Of a DNA stretch of 64,000 nt, positions 1 to 10,244 are shown one piece after another. The first letter of the stretch is position 1. Each line of letters begins with the position of its first letter. The stretch is from Pseudomonas silvicola (GTDB taxonomy: Bacteria; Pseudomonadota; Gammaproteobacteria; Pseudomonadales; Pseudomonadaceae). Below the pieces are notes generated by a model that worked only from the letters and a program-made list of their open reading frames with translations, made no database searches and was not told the origin of the DNA. The position numbers and the translations under genes were made by a program. The stretch covers positions 496,001 through 560,000 of the forward strand of contig NZ_CP093281.1 in NCBI RefSeq assembly GCF_026651855.1. The letters are read 5' to 3'.

Positions 1-945
1 CCAATGGGTAAAACCTGATGTGCGATCAACGTTCTTGACATCAAGTCGGCAAGGATCATGAAATGGCAGCCCGACAGGAATGTCACGGGAAGGGTGATAA
101 GGTGTCGCTGTCCAACCAGCATGCGGGTCACGTGCGGGATGACCAATCCGATAAATCCCACCGCCCCAATTGAGCTGACAATCACCGCCGTGATGAATGC
201 CGTAATCAACAGCAACACCACCCGCACTTTCACAACCGGAGTACCTAACGTTACCGAGACATCGACACCAAATGAAAACGTGTCCAGCGTGCGTGCATAG
301 CACATGATCACCCCAAATCCGCTGACGATGACGATGGCGCACAGAACGGCATCTGGCCAGCGAACGCCGCTTAAACTGCCTAAGAGCCAAAACATCACAC
401 CGCGCGATTGCTCCGCATTGGCTGATGTGCTGACGATGTAAGACGTGAGCGCATTGAACAGCTGTGTTCCGGCAATCCCGGCCAAAATGATGCGCCCGGT
501 GTTTTCCCCCATCCCTCGTGAGAGCAATATGATCAAGCCAAATGCCAGGCAAGCGCCGGCAAAGGCACCACTGCCAACCGTCAACACGCCGCTGCCAATA
601 CCCAGCAGCATCACCATTACGGCCCCGGTGGAAGCACCCGCAGAGATACCCAACAGATAAGGTTCCGCCAGCGGGTTTCTTAACAGCGATTGCAACACCA
701 GGCCACAAATCGCTAAGCCACCTCCACTGCAGGCAGCCATAAAGGCCCGGCTCATCCGATATTGCCAGACGATGCCAGCTTCAACGGGAGGGAGATCATA
801 ATGCGTCAAGCCACCCCGTTGGTGATCGGGCCTGGAAAGTGGCGCTCAATGAAATGGACATATCGCCAATGCTGGATGAGAAGATCGGGCGGCTGGATAA
901 GGCCCGTGATGAAAATAAAGCCGATCAAATGGGTGCCCGATTCAT
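1..945 (-). CDS. FecCD/BtuC-type ABC permease, partial and frameshifted
   Basis: Inner-membrane permease of a metal-chelate importer (FecCD family). The minus strand reads continuously from about 755 to the window edge. It contains the family signature near the N-terminus (LRNPLAEPYLLGISAGAS), several hydrophobic helices and a late GFIGLVIPHVTR segment typical of FecCD proteins. The C-terminus lies off the window. Upstream of 755 the N-terminus (GDMSISLSATFQ, matching the usual GD..IPL..V region) is in other frames, so at least two indels are present. The ATG at 945 sits one base after the stop of the binding-protein gene, so the two are translationally coupled. The substrate is not readable from the permease; the Zur-like box upstream of the operon argues for zinc or a zinc chelate. 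Confidence 0.85.
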
Positions 946-946
946 A

Positions 947-1956
947 CTATTTAAACGCGGCAATCTTTTGACCGATCAGCTCAACCGCATCGACATTGCG
1001 CAGGGACGGATTGAGTGACATCGCAGGCACGACCACGATATGACCCTGCTTAACCGCGTTCATTTCTCAGGTAACGGGATCGCTGGTGAGAAAAGCCTGT
1101 TTTATGGCGACATCATCGGCTGGATACAGCCTTCTATCCAAAGTGCTGGCGATGACGATGATATCGGGCTGAGATTGTGCGATATGTTCCCAACTCACGG
1201 CGGGCCATTCATCGGAGGAAACAATGATATTTTTGAGGCCTAGAGTCTGAGTGATCCAGCCCGGCGCACCATCACTGCCTGCGATCCACGGATCGCCTTT
1301 AAGGCGTGTGCTTGAGAACCAATACACCGTTCACCTTAAGGGGTTTGCTGGTGTGAAGCGCCGCCTGTTGTTGTGCCTGAGCGATTCGTGCAGATAACTT
1401 CTCCTTTAAGGCATCACCACGCTCCGTCACATCGAAGATGTTGGCAAGCGCGGTGATTTCATCATAAATCACCTCAATCGAGTAAGGTTTCACGCGCGCA
1501 CCGTCGCCGTTTGAAGTGGCGGTGACCGATTTGCCCTGACAATCAGCAGGTGAAATCCGTAAATTTGATGCCAGGTTGTTCAAATTGATCGCGAGTAGCG
1601 ACTTACCCTGAGGCCCAACATGCCAACCGTACCGCGCCAAAAACCAATCAAAGTTTGCGCGACGACGGCTTCAAACCCCGGTGAGTTGTCCGCGAGGCGT
1701 TTAATACCACTGCCAGCCTGTGCTAATTCAGAGGAGAGGGCCGAACCAGACGGCGGTTCCCGCGATTTTACTCTCCAGGCCAAGTGCCAGAAGGAGTTCT
1801 GTTTCATGCTGACCAATGGTCACCACGCGTGCAGGTGGTCGTGAAAGGTTTCCGTTTACCGCAGTTTTCAATGTTGAGTGGAAAGGCGGAAGCCAGTGCG
1901 GCTGAACTGCTGAATACCATTATGAGTGCTAAAAGGCGGGTCGAAAAAGTGCGCAT
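947..1956 (-). CDS. Periplasmic metal-chelate binding protein (FecB/TroA fold, 'F420-0 ABC' subfamily)
   Basis: Secreted binding protein of the importer whose permease follows. The N-terminus MRTFSTRLLALIMVFSSSAA is a clear signal peptide. Downstream pieces in several frames give a GLESKIAGTAVWFGP stretch, NSPGFEAVVAQ, YGWHVGPQG, ADCQGK, a DGARVKPYS motif and the C-terminus SLNPSLRNVDAVELIGQ. The AGTA..FG / PADC / DGAR..PYS pattern is that of the binding proteins named 'putative F420-0 ABC transporter substrate-binding protein'; that name is a family label, not evidence of F420 transport. At least three frameshifts. The start at 1956 is chosen because it begins the signal peptide; no good Shine-Dalgarno is visible. 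The stop TAG abuts the permease ATG. Confidence 0.82.
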
Positions 1957-1978
1957 GATTTACCGATTACGTAGTGTT

Positions 1979-1995
1979 ATGTTATAACGTAACAT
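1979..1995. promoter_or_regulatory. Zur-box-like palindrome upstream of the metal importer
   Basis: ATGTTATAACGTAACAT matches the enterobacterial Zur core ATGTTATANTATAACAT at 14 of 16 defined positions. A wider dyad with 10-bp arms (1975-1994) has a single mismatch. It lies 23-39 bases upstream of the binding-protein start, where a repressor would block transcription. This suggests zinc-responsive control of the binding-protein/permease operon. Confidence 0.7.
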
Positions 1996-2070
1996 AATGG
2001 CAAGTCTGATGTATTCATGTCAATTGATTCTGATACCCATTGTGAGTGTTAAGTGTTAAGGCTATTGAAG

Positions 2071-2091
2071 GAAGTCCGTGGCCCGGACTTC
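2071..2091 (-). terminator. Hairpin after panE
   Basis: Perfect 8-bp stem (gaagtccg/cggacttc) with a 5-base loop, 10 bases past the panE stop. No strong U tract follows, so termination strength is uncertain. Confidence 0.5.
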
Positions 2092-2100
2092 ACTCTGATC

Positions 2101-2980
2101 TTAACCCGGACCATCACTTCCTGCCGCCAGCAGAGGCACCACCACATCACTGATCGGTGTCGCGATGCCTTGTGCTTGCCGCGTCGCTGCACCACGCCAT
2201 TACGGATGTCCCACTCAAGCGGGCGATTGGCCTGACGATCCGCCAGGATCGAGGTGCCTAAATCTGCCGGGCGATGGAAGCAGCCATAATTTCCTGCGGC
2301 ACGTTGTCGCTCAGATTGGCGCCTTCCGCACGCGCCACAGTCAGACACTCCCGCAGATAGGCCAGACCAGCTCGGTGATATCTTCGCGCTGAAACATCCC
2401 GGCGCGGCGATTGGCGAGCACCATTAAACCGGGGCGACGGCGTTTTGCAACAGTTTGCGCCAGGCAATGGTGAGGAAATTGCCTCCATTCGACCGCACAG
2501 CGAGTCTTGCGTGCTTGCACAATACGCTGTGCTGGCGACGTCGGGCACAGTCAGGGCGCGGCTTCGCGCGTAACCACACCGAGGCATCAGGCTCGCGCGA
2601 GCCGGGAACCACACCACAGAAGGCAGTACCGTTGCGCCATTGACTAATGGGGACAGCTGTTCAACTTGCTCCACGCCATTTTGCAGCGCGCACACCACCG
2701 TATTCTCATCGCACAACACCGCCAGCCAGGGTGCAATTTCCGCCACCTGGGTAGTTTCTGACCGCCACAAACACCAAATCAAAGGGCCTGGCGATCGCTT
2801 CAGGATTGCTCAGCACCGGGCCAGGCACCACAACCTCACCGTCTCCGTGGCGCAGCAGCAATTGTGTATGTGCCGTACGCCCACACAGTGTTGGCGTGCG
2901 ATTCATTCATGCAGCGCGGCAGCCACAGTGGTGCCGATGGCGCCGGGTCCGACAAGGGCGATGGTTGGAAACTCAGTCAT
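2101..2980 (-). CDS. panE: 2-dehydropantoate 2-reductase family protein (PanE/ApbA)
   Basis: Ketopantoate reductase family: NADPH reduction of 2-dehydropantoate to pantoate in coenzyme A synthesis; paralogues act on other 2-keto acids. The N-terminus MTEFPTIALVGPGAIGTTVA carries the Rossmann GxGxxG-type motif (GPGAIG). Later pieces give ALQNGVEQVEQL, the conserved QNG motif, and VPQEIMAA near the C-terminus before a PLEWDIRNGVVQR segment matching the typical ..E.d...G.vvr..... C-terminal motif. About four frameshifts. The start at 2980 has a good Shine-Dalgarno (AGGAG, 9 bases upstream). Total length of about 290 residues fits the family. Whether this is the main panE or an extra paralogue cannot be told. 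Confidence 0.85.
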
Positions 2981-3135
2981 GCAGCTATTCTCCTGTTTAT
3001 CCAGTGCTGCCCTCAGGGTCAGCGAAAACTCTCTATTACAGCCTGGCATTGTGACTGAATGATGTGCGTTCCATCGGCCAGATAGAAAAATCATAGCGCG
3101 GGATAATCACTCAATGCCTGCATTGAAAGGGCGAA

Positions 3136-3888
3136 TTACAGCAGGGCTATCTGTTTCTGTTGCAGCAGTTGCTGCATCTCAGCATCAGGTTCTCCATCAA
3201 CAATCAGTGTGCTGGCCAGTGACAGATCGCCAATGGCGAACGCCGATGCTGAGTTGAGTTTCTCTTTAGAGACCATCACCACCGTTTCCGCCGCACGCGC
3301 CGCCAGTGCACGTTTCACACCGGCTTCTTCGTAATTACCCGTGGTTAACCCTGCGGTTTTGTGTACTCCGGTGACGCCCATAAAGAACAGGTCTGCATTG
3401 ATGTGTGCAATGGCTTCGATCACCGCTGATCCCACGGCAACCACCGAGTGACGATACAGTTGGCCGCCAATCAGAATCACCTCAACCAGAGGAAAATCAA
3501 CCAGGGCGACGGCAATACTCGGACTGTGGGTCACCACGGTAAAAGCCAGTTCTTTGGGCAGCAGTGCACCATTTCCGCTGGGTGGTTGTACCGCCATCAA
3601 TAATCACCACCTGACCCGGTTGAATCAGTTGCACCGCTTTTTGCGCGATCAGGCGCTTAGAACTGATTTGCACGTTTTGCGTGTTTCGAAAGGCAATAGC
3701 AGCAGAAACCGGCAGCGCACCCCCGTGGACACGTTGCAGTAAACCCTCGCTGGCCAACTCCTTAAGTCACGGCGAATCGAGTCTCAGAGACGCTAGCGCT
3801 GGCTGAGCCTCGCTTTGACATCACTTGCTGCTCATCGGCAAGAATCGTCAATATCTGCTGTTTACGTTGACTGAAAGCATAATTTCAT
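3136..3888 (-). CDS. DeoR/GlpR-family transcriptional regulator
   Basis: Sugar-phosphate-responsive repressor. The N-terminus has the [19 protein letters not shown] helix-turn-helix start, then [17 protein letters not shown], the classic L...G...RVHGGA DeoR signature. The effector domain follows: VIIDGGTTT (phosphate-binding type), [43 protein letters not shown] and the C-terminal IVD of the sugar-isomerase-like fold. Two or more frameshifts, one in the HTH region and one near 3600. It is transcribed divergently from nudK with about 72 bp between, so it may regulate nudK or itself; the inducer is unknown. Confidence 0.85.
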
Positions 3889-3960
3889 TCGTGTTTTTGC
3901 TTGTATGTGCATCGATTATGCATGATAACGTCTGTTTTGTCAGCCATCGGGAGACCAAAC

Positions 3961-4548
3961 ATGCAGCATAAAGTGCATATTCGTGAGCAGTTGTTATCCG
4001 ACAACTGGTACACCTTAAAAAAATACACCTTCGATTTACAGCGTGCCGACGGCAGTTGGCAACAGCAAAGCCGCGCGAAGCTTACGACCGTGGCAATGGT
4101 GCGTGATCCTACTTTATAACCGCTACAACAGACAGTCGTCCTGACACGGCAATCTCCGCTTTCCCATCTTTATCCATGGGCATGATGGCTTTTTGATCGA
4201 GGCCGCAGCCGGTTTGCTGGATAACGCCTCGCCGGAAACGCGCATTATTGCCGAGGCAGAAGAAGAAACTGGTTACACTGTCACAAATATTGAGAAGGTG
4301 ATGGAGGCTTATATGAGCCCGGGTTCGGTGACGGAGAAGTTGTTTTTCTTTATCGCGGAATATCACGATGGCGACCGAAAGCATGCTGGCGGCGGTCTGG
4401 AGGAAGAGGGGAAGATATCGAAGTACTGGAGTGGCCTTTCGCACGCGCGATGGACGCGATCCGAAACGGTGAAATCGAAGATGCCAAAACCATCATGTTG
4501 CTGCAACACCTGGCATTAAACATTCAATTTGAGGAGAAAGTGCAATGA
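3961..4548 (+). CDS. nudK: GDP-mannose pyrophosphatase NudK-like Nudix hydrolase
   Basis: Hydrolyses GDP-mannose and related NDP-sugars to sugar phosphate and NMP. The N-terminus [20 protein letters not shown] and the internal [19 protein letters not shown] (Nudix box), [20 protein letters not shown] and HAGGGLEEE segments follow E. coli NudK closely. The fifth variable position of the Nudix box is Ser where Glu is usual, so activity should be checked. Three frameshifts. The C-terminal frame ends with a TGA that overlaps the next ATG by four bases (ATGA), so the two genes are translationally coupled. Confidence 0.86.
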
Positions 4549-4917
4549 TGATTCTGATCGCAGGTCCGGTTCGCAGTGGCACTCACGGTGATCAGCAACT
4601 GATTGAGCAAAATATGCAGAAACTTGATCACATGGCGTTGCAGGTTTATCAAAAGGGCCATACCCCGGTGATAGGTGAATGGCTGGCGTTACCGCTCGCC
4701 AATGCGGCGGGTTCGCAGCGGATCGGGGATGAAATCAGCGAAGCCTTCCTTTATCCCGTTGCGCATCGTCTTATTCAGAGTTGTGATGCCATTTTACGCA
4801 TGCCTGGCGCATCAACGGAGCGGATCAGATGTGCAAGTTGGCAAGGATTTGGGTTTGAGTATTTTTTACGATATCGAACAGATCCCCTTGGTTCAGGCCC
4901 AGGCAGGATACATATAG
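4545..4917 (+). CDS. Small DUF4406-like / nucleoside-deoxyribosyltransferase-fold protein
   Basis: About 123 residues. The N-terminus [13 protein letters not shown] is the start of a deoxyribosyltransferase-like Rossmann fold. It continues with GHTPVIGEWLALPLA, a DAILRMPGAS motif and, after one frameshift near 4830, QVGKDLGLSIFYDIEQIP. The I.GP.R and LPG.S motifs are those of DUF4406 and related proteins. Coupled to nudK by a 4-base overlap and preceded by a GAGGAG Shine-Dalgarno. No function is proved; the pairing with a Nudix enzyme suggests a role in nucleotide-sugar or nucleotide clean-up (inference). Confidence 0.7.
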
Positions 4918-4974
4918 ACAGATAGGGCAAGCTCTGTTTTGCCGATTTGAACACCAAGGGCGGAGGATAGTGTT

Positions 4975-5618
4975 ATGGAGGAAGTGATGACGGAGAGAGC
5001 CTACTATTTCAGCGATCTGCTGGAGATGGATACGGAAGTGTTGCGTTGTGAAGTGCAGGAAGACGGCCAGTTTCGTGTACAGCTGGCGGCAACACTATTT
5101 CATCCGCAAGGCGGTGGGCAACCCGCTGACAAGGGCACGATAGGCGATGCCAACGTGCTTCAGCTCATCCAGGACGAGGGTGAGTTAATCCATATCACTG
5201 ACCGCGAAGTGGCGCTGGGCTGCGCATATCCAAATTGATGCGGCACTGCGTAAGCTGCATACCCGTTACCATTCTGCAGGGCATCTGATTGCTTATGCCG
5301 GAGAGAAGTTTGGCTGGTTAGGTTACAAAGGCGATCATCGGCCCGGCAATGGACGTATCGTTTTTAAACCGCAGGGCGAACCACAAGCCGTTGATGAAGC
5401 GATCATCGCTGAGGGTGTAGATGCACTAGTGGCGCAGGATTTAGCACGCGTGCTGCAGGATGACGCCGGACGCAGAATGGTCAGCTGGGCGATCTCAAAC
5501 CTTAAGTGCCTGTGGCGGCACATGTGCAGCGCACCGGTGACGTTGGCGATATTGTCATTACCCGAGTGAAAGAGAAGAAGGTGGCGAACTTTCGGTGCAG
5601 TATGAAGTGCGGGATTGA
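4975..5618 (+). CDS. Alanyl-tRNA editing protein, AlaX family
   Basis: Free-standing AlaRS editing domain that deacylates mischarged Ser- or Gly-tRNA(Ala). It shows HPQGGGQPADKGTI (the FhpegGGQ.sD.G motif of AlaX), then after a frameshift near 5225 the zinc-ligand motif TRYHSAGHL (HxxxH) and later GYKGDH. The C-terminal zinc motif, normally CGGTHV, reads as LPVAAHVQRTGD, so the cysteine is missing as in several AlaX-type proteins. The end VKEKK..LSVQYEVRD gives a TGA at 5616-5618. Three frameshifts. Starts at 4975 and 4987 both have purine-rich upstream sequence; 4975 has the better spacing. Confidence 0.83.
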
Positions 5619-5647
5619 TGAGCAGGCGGATTAACGCCTGCACTGCG

Positions 5648-6252
5648 CTACTTAAATTCATCTATTTTTAATTGTGCGAAAGCCTGATCAACATCGCTAT
5701 ACGCTTGTGAGGTGGTATAAGTGCCAGACAGCTGCCAATAAAAACCGGAGCGCCAGGTTCTTCGCTGCTTTCCGGCCACCCGGGATAGCGAGAATTTTAT
5801 TAGCGCGGCTTCAGTCAGATCATCATTGTCCTGATTTGACGAGAATTTCATCGCGCGATCAGGTAATAAAACGCCCGGATATTGTGCAGTTCAAAACCAA
5901 TGATTTTGTCAGAGGAACCCGCAAGACGAAAATCAGACCAGGTAAAACCATCATCATCCGGAACCGGTAAAATAAACCAGTTGCCGTTTTTATTGATGAA
6001 GGCAGATAGCGTCTGGCTGGGATGCGAGGTGTTATTGTCAAAGGTCGCTGAGACCAGCAAATCCGGGATGCCATCCTGATTAAGATCGATATTATTCGCC
6101 CCTGCCAGCAACCCGACCCGCGTAGCACCCTGCGCACCGAAAACGGTACTTAATGACAGAACGATAAACGCGAAAGTTTTAATTTCACTGCACGCTTTCT
6201 CACTGGTTAAGACAATATCAGGGATTAACACCTGAATATTGAAAGACAGCAT
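5648..6252 (-). CDS. CarG/CpmJ-like secreted protein
   Basis: Small exported protein. A hydrophobic segment (IKTFAFIVLSLSTVFGAQGA) forms a signal peptide, followed by ANNIDLNQDGIPDLLVSA, an FG-GAP/EF-like Dx(N)DG acidic loop, then SDFRLAGSSDKIIGFELHN and, after frameshifts near 5850 and 5790, FYWQLSGTYTTSQAYSDVDQAFAQLK. The DxNxDGxxD start and DVDxAF ending resemble proteins annotated 'carbapenem self-resistance CarG/CpmJ family'. No carbapenem synthesis genes are in the window, so any resistance role is unsupported. The start is uncertain because the signal peptide may begin at a later codon in another frame. Confidence 0.5.
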
Positions 6253-6380
6253 GGTATTGCTGCCTGATGGCCATCATGGCGTATTTTAAAAATTTTGCTC
6301 TCCAATCGCGCTGAATTATGGGTGTTTTTTCTGTGATGTGAAAGGGGGAACGGAATATTAAAAGAAAAGAGATTAACCGA

Positions 6381-6410
6381 CGAAGTGCGTCATCCATTAC
6401 GCACTTCGTT
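6381..6410 (-). terminator. Hairpin between SDR and CarG-like gene
   Basis: Perfect 11-bp stem (acgaagtgcgt/acgcacttcgt) with an 8-base loop. On the minus strand it follows the SDR stop at 6459 and leads into a pyrimidine-rich stretch (TCTCTTTTCTTTTA) about 10 bases later, so it most likely ends the SDR transcript. Confidence 0.6.
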
Positions 6411-6458
6411 AGGAGGAAAACAGACCTAATGTGAACGTCTTTCCTGGGAACCATCAAC

Positions 6459-7207
6459 TCATACTTGCGCCATGCCGCCATCCACGAACAGTTCGGTGGC
6501 ATTAATAAAGCTCGAAGCATCGGATGCGAGAAACGCGACAACCTGACCAATCTCACCGGGTTCACCCAATCGGCCCAATGGCACTGGGCAGCTAATGCAT
6601 CGAACAATCCCTGACGTTGATCTGGCACCAAATCGCCCAAACCCGGCGTGCGCACCGGACCAGGTGGCTCACCACGTTGACAACGAATTCCGCGATCTTT
6701 CACATCCAGCGCCCATGAGCGGCATAAAGTTGCGCACGGCGGCTTTACTGGCGCTGTAAACACTGAATCCTGCGGTGCCCTGAACCGAAGTGGTGGACGA
6801 GGTCAAAATCACCGAGGCTTTGTCGCTCAGCAGCGGCAGCGCTTTTTGCACGGTAAACAGCACGCCTCGCACGTTGGTGCCAAAGATACGGTCAAAGTGC
6901 TCTGTAATCGCACCGAGCGGTGGCAAACATTAATCGCCGCCGCCAGCATTGGCGAACAGGATATCGAGCCGGCCTGCCTGGCGTGCAATCTGGGCATACA
7001 CCGCATCCAGATCGCTCAGCACAGAAGCATCAGCGCGGATACCGGTTGCCTGCGCGCCAATCAGCGTCACGGCGGCATCCAGTTCCGGCTGGCGACGACC
7101 GGTGATAAACACCCGTGCGCCCTGTGCTGCCAGCGCCTGGCAGAGGCTAAACCAATCCCGCTGGCGCCGGTGACTAATGCAATTTTACCGTTTAATGATG
7201 TGTTCAT
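6459..7207 (-). CDS. SDR-family NAD(P)-dependent oxidoreductase
   Basis: Classical short-chain dehydrogenase. The N-terminus is [19 protein letters not shown] (TGxxxGIG nucleotide motif, with one base lost), then [27 protein letters not shown] (NNAG position), [11 protein letters not shown] with the catalytic Ser, and [12 protein letters not shown] with the YxxxK pair. The C-terminus [20 protein letters not shown] is typical. At least five frameshifts. The start at 7207 has GGGAG upstream. It is divergent from a LysR gene with about 130 bp between, a frequent SDR/LysR pairing in which the regulator controls the dehydrogenase. Substrate unknown. Confidence 0.85.
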
Positions 7208-7336
7208 GAGTGTTCTCCCAAATGGATTTAAGTGTGTAATGACTGCGTTGCAGTGCATGGGAGAGCAATGTAACCCTGCGCGGTTTAGTGATAAATGGTG
7301 TAAAATCGAAATCACTATTCTGCATGGATAATAAAA

Positions 7337-8230
7337 ATGGACCAGCTGTTGGCGATAAAGGCGTTTGCGCGCGTGGTGGAAGCGGGGAACTTCACCCGTG
7401 CGGCCGATTCACTGGATATGCCGAATGCCACGTTGGAGCAAACTGGTGCAGGAGTTAGAGGGCATCTGGGCGTGCGCCTGTTACAGCGCACCACGCGTCG
7501 CGTCACCGTCACGCCTGAAGGACGAGATTATTACGATAAAGCACTGCGTATCGTGCGTGACGGAAGATATTGATGGCGCATTTAACGCGGTAAACGGAAC
7601 GCCTCGCGGGTATCTGCGCATTGATATTGCGGCTCAACGGCGCGTGACGTCCTCATCCCACTGTTACCTGATTTCGTCGCGCGATTTCCTGAGATTAGCC
7701 TCGATCTCGGCGTATCAGACCGGGCTGTGGATCTGATTAGCGACAATGTCGATTGCGTGATCTCGTGGCGGTCCGCTCGGTGATTCATCGCTGGTGGCGC
7801 GTCATCTTGGTAATGCTGAGATGATCACCTGCGCGGCACCCGCTTATCTCAAAACTTACGGCGTGCCAGCCTATCCGCAAGAGCTAAAATGGCCACCGCT
7901 GATCGAAGATATCCCCGCAAAGCGGACGCGCTTTTCCCCTGCGCTTCATGCAAGGGAATGAGAAACAGGAAATGAAAATCGAGCATCGCATTGGCATCAA
8001 TGAGAGCAACGCGCATCTGGCAGCTGCAGTGGCAGGATTAGGCATCATTCAGACATTCCGGTACGCAGCAGCGGCAGATTTAGCGTCAGGCGCGCTGGTG
8101 GAGATACTGAAGGATTGGCGGCCCGCCAGCTATCCGTTTCACGTGGTGTATCCAAAACCGCCATCTGACCCAGCGTTTACGGTGTTTATCGAATGGTTGC
8201 GAGGTATTTCCTGCGCGACTCAATGGATGA
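7337..8230 (+). CDS. LysR-family transcriptional regulator
   Basis: The N-terminal winged HTH is plain: MDQLLAIKAFARVVEAGNFT, RAADSLDMPNATL, then after a one-base insertion KLVQELEGHLGVRLLQRTTR, VTVTPEG. The effector domain appears in three frames: GYLRIDI, IPLLPDFVARFPEI, LGVSDRAVDLISDNVDCVI, GNAEMITCAAPAYLKTYG, INESNAHLAAAVAGLGI and DPAFTVFIEWL. This is the YhcS/DmlR-like LysR type. The end ARLNG-stop at 8230 is reached after one more indel. It probably controls the divergent SDR. Confidence 0.87.
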
Positions 8231-8443
8231 CAAGCACAGCGATCTGTTATTAACTTTTTGTTTCTTAACTCCCCCCATTTTCACTACAGGCCAGCGTAAA
8301 TGACACATTCAGCTGCATTTTCCCGTCATACGAACATGGCCTGTATGCGATCTGCTGTCCGCCACCGCCTCCACTGTGGTTCATTAAGAACCGGAAGTCT
8401 TCACGCTTAAATTTCCAACGTTTGTTTTAGGAGCATTTTCTAC

Positions 8444-9314
8444 ATGCGTTCTTCGTCTCTTTGGCGTCGCAAGCGGCGACGTCGGGCTTCGTGCTGCTGT
8501 GGGGCAGTGCGGCCATCTTCTCTCGGCCTTGGTTTAGACAATGCCTCACCGATGGCGCTGTTGATCGTGCGCTTCGGTGTGGCGCTGGTTGCATTAATGC
8601 TGGTGGGCATTTTTCGGAGTGGCTGGTTACCCGATGCGGGCAGCCGAAAACGGTGATGTTTACCGGTCTGATTTTGATTGGTGCCTATTCAGTGTGTTAC
8701 TTCCAGGCGATGGCCGAGGGGGTGACGCCAGGTTTAATCGCCACCATCATGGGCATACAACCTATCCTGACGCTCTGCATTGTGGAAAGGCGCATGCAGG
8801 GCACGCGATTACTGGGATTACTGATCGCGTTAGCAGGATTGATACTGCTGGTGTGGCGCAGTCTGGCGGCATCGCAGTTGCCGTTGAGCGGCATAGTCTT
8901 CGCTCTCGGCGCACTGCTGTGTATGACGTTTGGTGCCATCATGCAGAAAAAGGTGTCCCAGCATCCCGCGCAGGTACTGCCGCTGCAATATGCGGTGAGC
9001 CTGGCGCTGTGTGCTCTTCTGCTTCCGGTTAAAGCCTTCCATATCGACTCTTTACGTTGCACTTCTGATTTGTGCTGTTTCTGGGGTGATGATTCGGTAT
9101 GGTGGCGCAGCTGCTGCTGTATCGGCTGCTGGAAAGTGCGGGAAGCATCGTTAACGTCACCAGTTTGTTTTATCTGGTTCCAGTGATAACGGCAGTACTG
9201 GATTACCTGTTGTTAGGTAATGCGCTGCCGTGGTCGGGGATGATGGGAATGCTGGCTATTCTGCTCGGCATTATGCTTGTATTCCGCGCTCCGCGCCTGA
9301 AAACCTTGGGCTAA
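8444..9314 (+). CDS. EamA/DMT-family transporter
   Basis: Ten-helix drug/metabolite transporter (two EamA repeats, inner membrane). It reads GFVLLWGSAAIFSR, the typical first-helix W.s..., then MALLIVRFGVALVALMLVG, TVMFTGLILIGAYSVCYFQAM, GLIATIMGIQPILTLCI, LALCALLLPV and in the last frame SLFYLVPVITAVLDYLLLGN. Frameshifts fall near 8480, 8520 and 9060-9090. The Shine-Dalgarno TAGGAGCATTTTCTACATG supports 8444. Substrate unknown; such proteins often export amino acids or metabolites. Confidence 0.85.
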
Positions 9315-9323
9315 GATCGAATA

Positions 9324-9346
9324 GGGCGATCAATCGTGATGCGCCC
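9324..9346. terminator. Bidirectional hairpin between convergent genes
   Basis: Stem gggcg-atca / tgat-(g)-cgccc with a 4-base loop (atcg) and one bulge. It lies between the stops of the EamA gene (9314) and the SDR (9357), which converge. Confidence 0.55.
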
Positions 9347-9356
9347 TTCATCGGGA

Positions 9357-10244
9357 TTAAACCGTGCCGGTGCCGCCATCAGAACACCAGACTTGTCCGG
9401 AGGTGAAGCTATTGGTGGTTTCCGCAAACGTCACGTAGAGCGGCGCGATTTCAGCAGGCTGACCGGGCCGACCCAGTGGTGCGGAAGCACCAAATTTCTC
9501 CACTTTCCTGCGGTTGGCCGCCACACACCTGCAATGCAGTCCAGTAAGGGCCGGGTGCCACGGCGTTGACGCGGATTTGTCTTTACCAACTGTTGGCTAA
9601 AGCTTAGTAAAGGCCGCAATCGATGCTTTGGTCTGGGCATAATCCAGCAGGATAGCGCTGGGATCGTAGGCCTGCACTGATGACGTGTTAATGATCGATG
9701 AACCCGCCGGTAGGTACTCCAGCGCCGCCTTCGTGATCCAAAACATGGCATACACGTTAGTCTTAAAGGTCGCATCAAAATCTTCTGTCGAGAGGGTACG
9801 AATCGATTCATTGAACTGCTGACGACCGGCGTTGTTGACCAAAATATCCAGACCATCAAGTTTCGTCGCCGCTTCCTTTACCAGCTGCTGGCAAAAGGAT
9901 TCGGAGCGAATATCTCCCGGTATGGCAATCGCTTTACGACCTTCCGCTTCAATCAGTTTTATCACCTCTGCCGCATCCTGTTCTTCGTCGGGCAGGTAAT
10001 TTATCGCCACGTCGGCGCCTTCTCGCGCGTAAGCGATGGCCACTGCACGACCAATACCGGAATCGCCGCCAGTAATCAGCGCTTTACGACCGGTTAAACG
10101 GCCGGTGCCACGATAGCTGGTTTCACCATGATCCGGACGTGGTTCCATTTTGGCGGCCAGTCCAGGGAAATCCTGTAATTGTTTTTTGAAGGGAGGTGTC
10201 GGATATTGATGGGTGAGCAGCGTTTTATTGGTAAATGAACTCAT
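9357..10244 (-). CDS. YghA-like SDR oxidoreductase
   Basis: SDR of the long-N-terminus YghA / general-stress type (about 290 residues). It has HQYPTPPFKKQLQDFPGLAAK, PRPDHGETSYRGTGRLTGRK, the nucleotide motif ALITGGDSGIGRAVAIAYA, LDILVNNAGRQQ, SSIINTSSVQAY with the catalytic Ser, and LDYAQTKASIAAFT with YxxxK. After a frameshift near 9600 the rest is ALAQQLVK.KIRVNAVAPGP..TAL and the C-terminus SGQVWCSDGGTGTV. The first 215 residues are in one uninterrupted frame. Homologues are linked to osmotic and general stress; substrate is uncertain. Confidence 0.88.

Noticed and set aside
2049-2348. Separate minus-strand gene of 99 codons
   Set aside because: The frame contains the PLEWDIRNGVVQR part of PanE and is a frameshifted piece of that gene.
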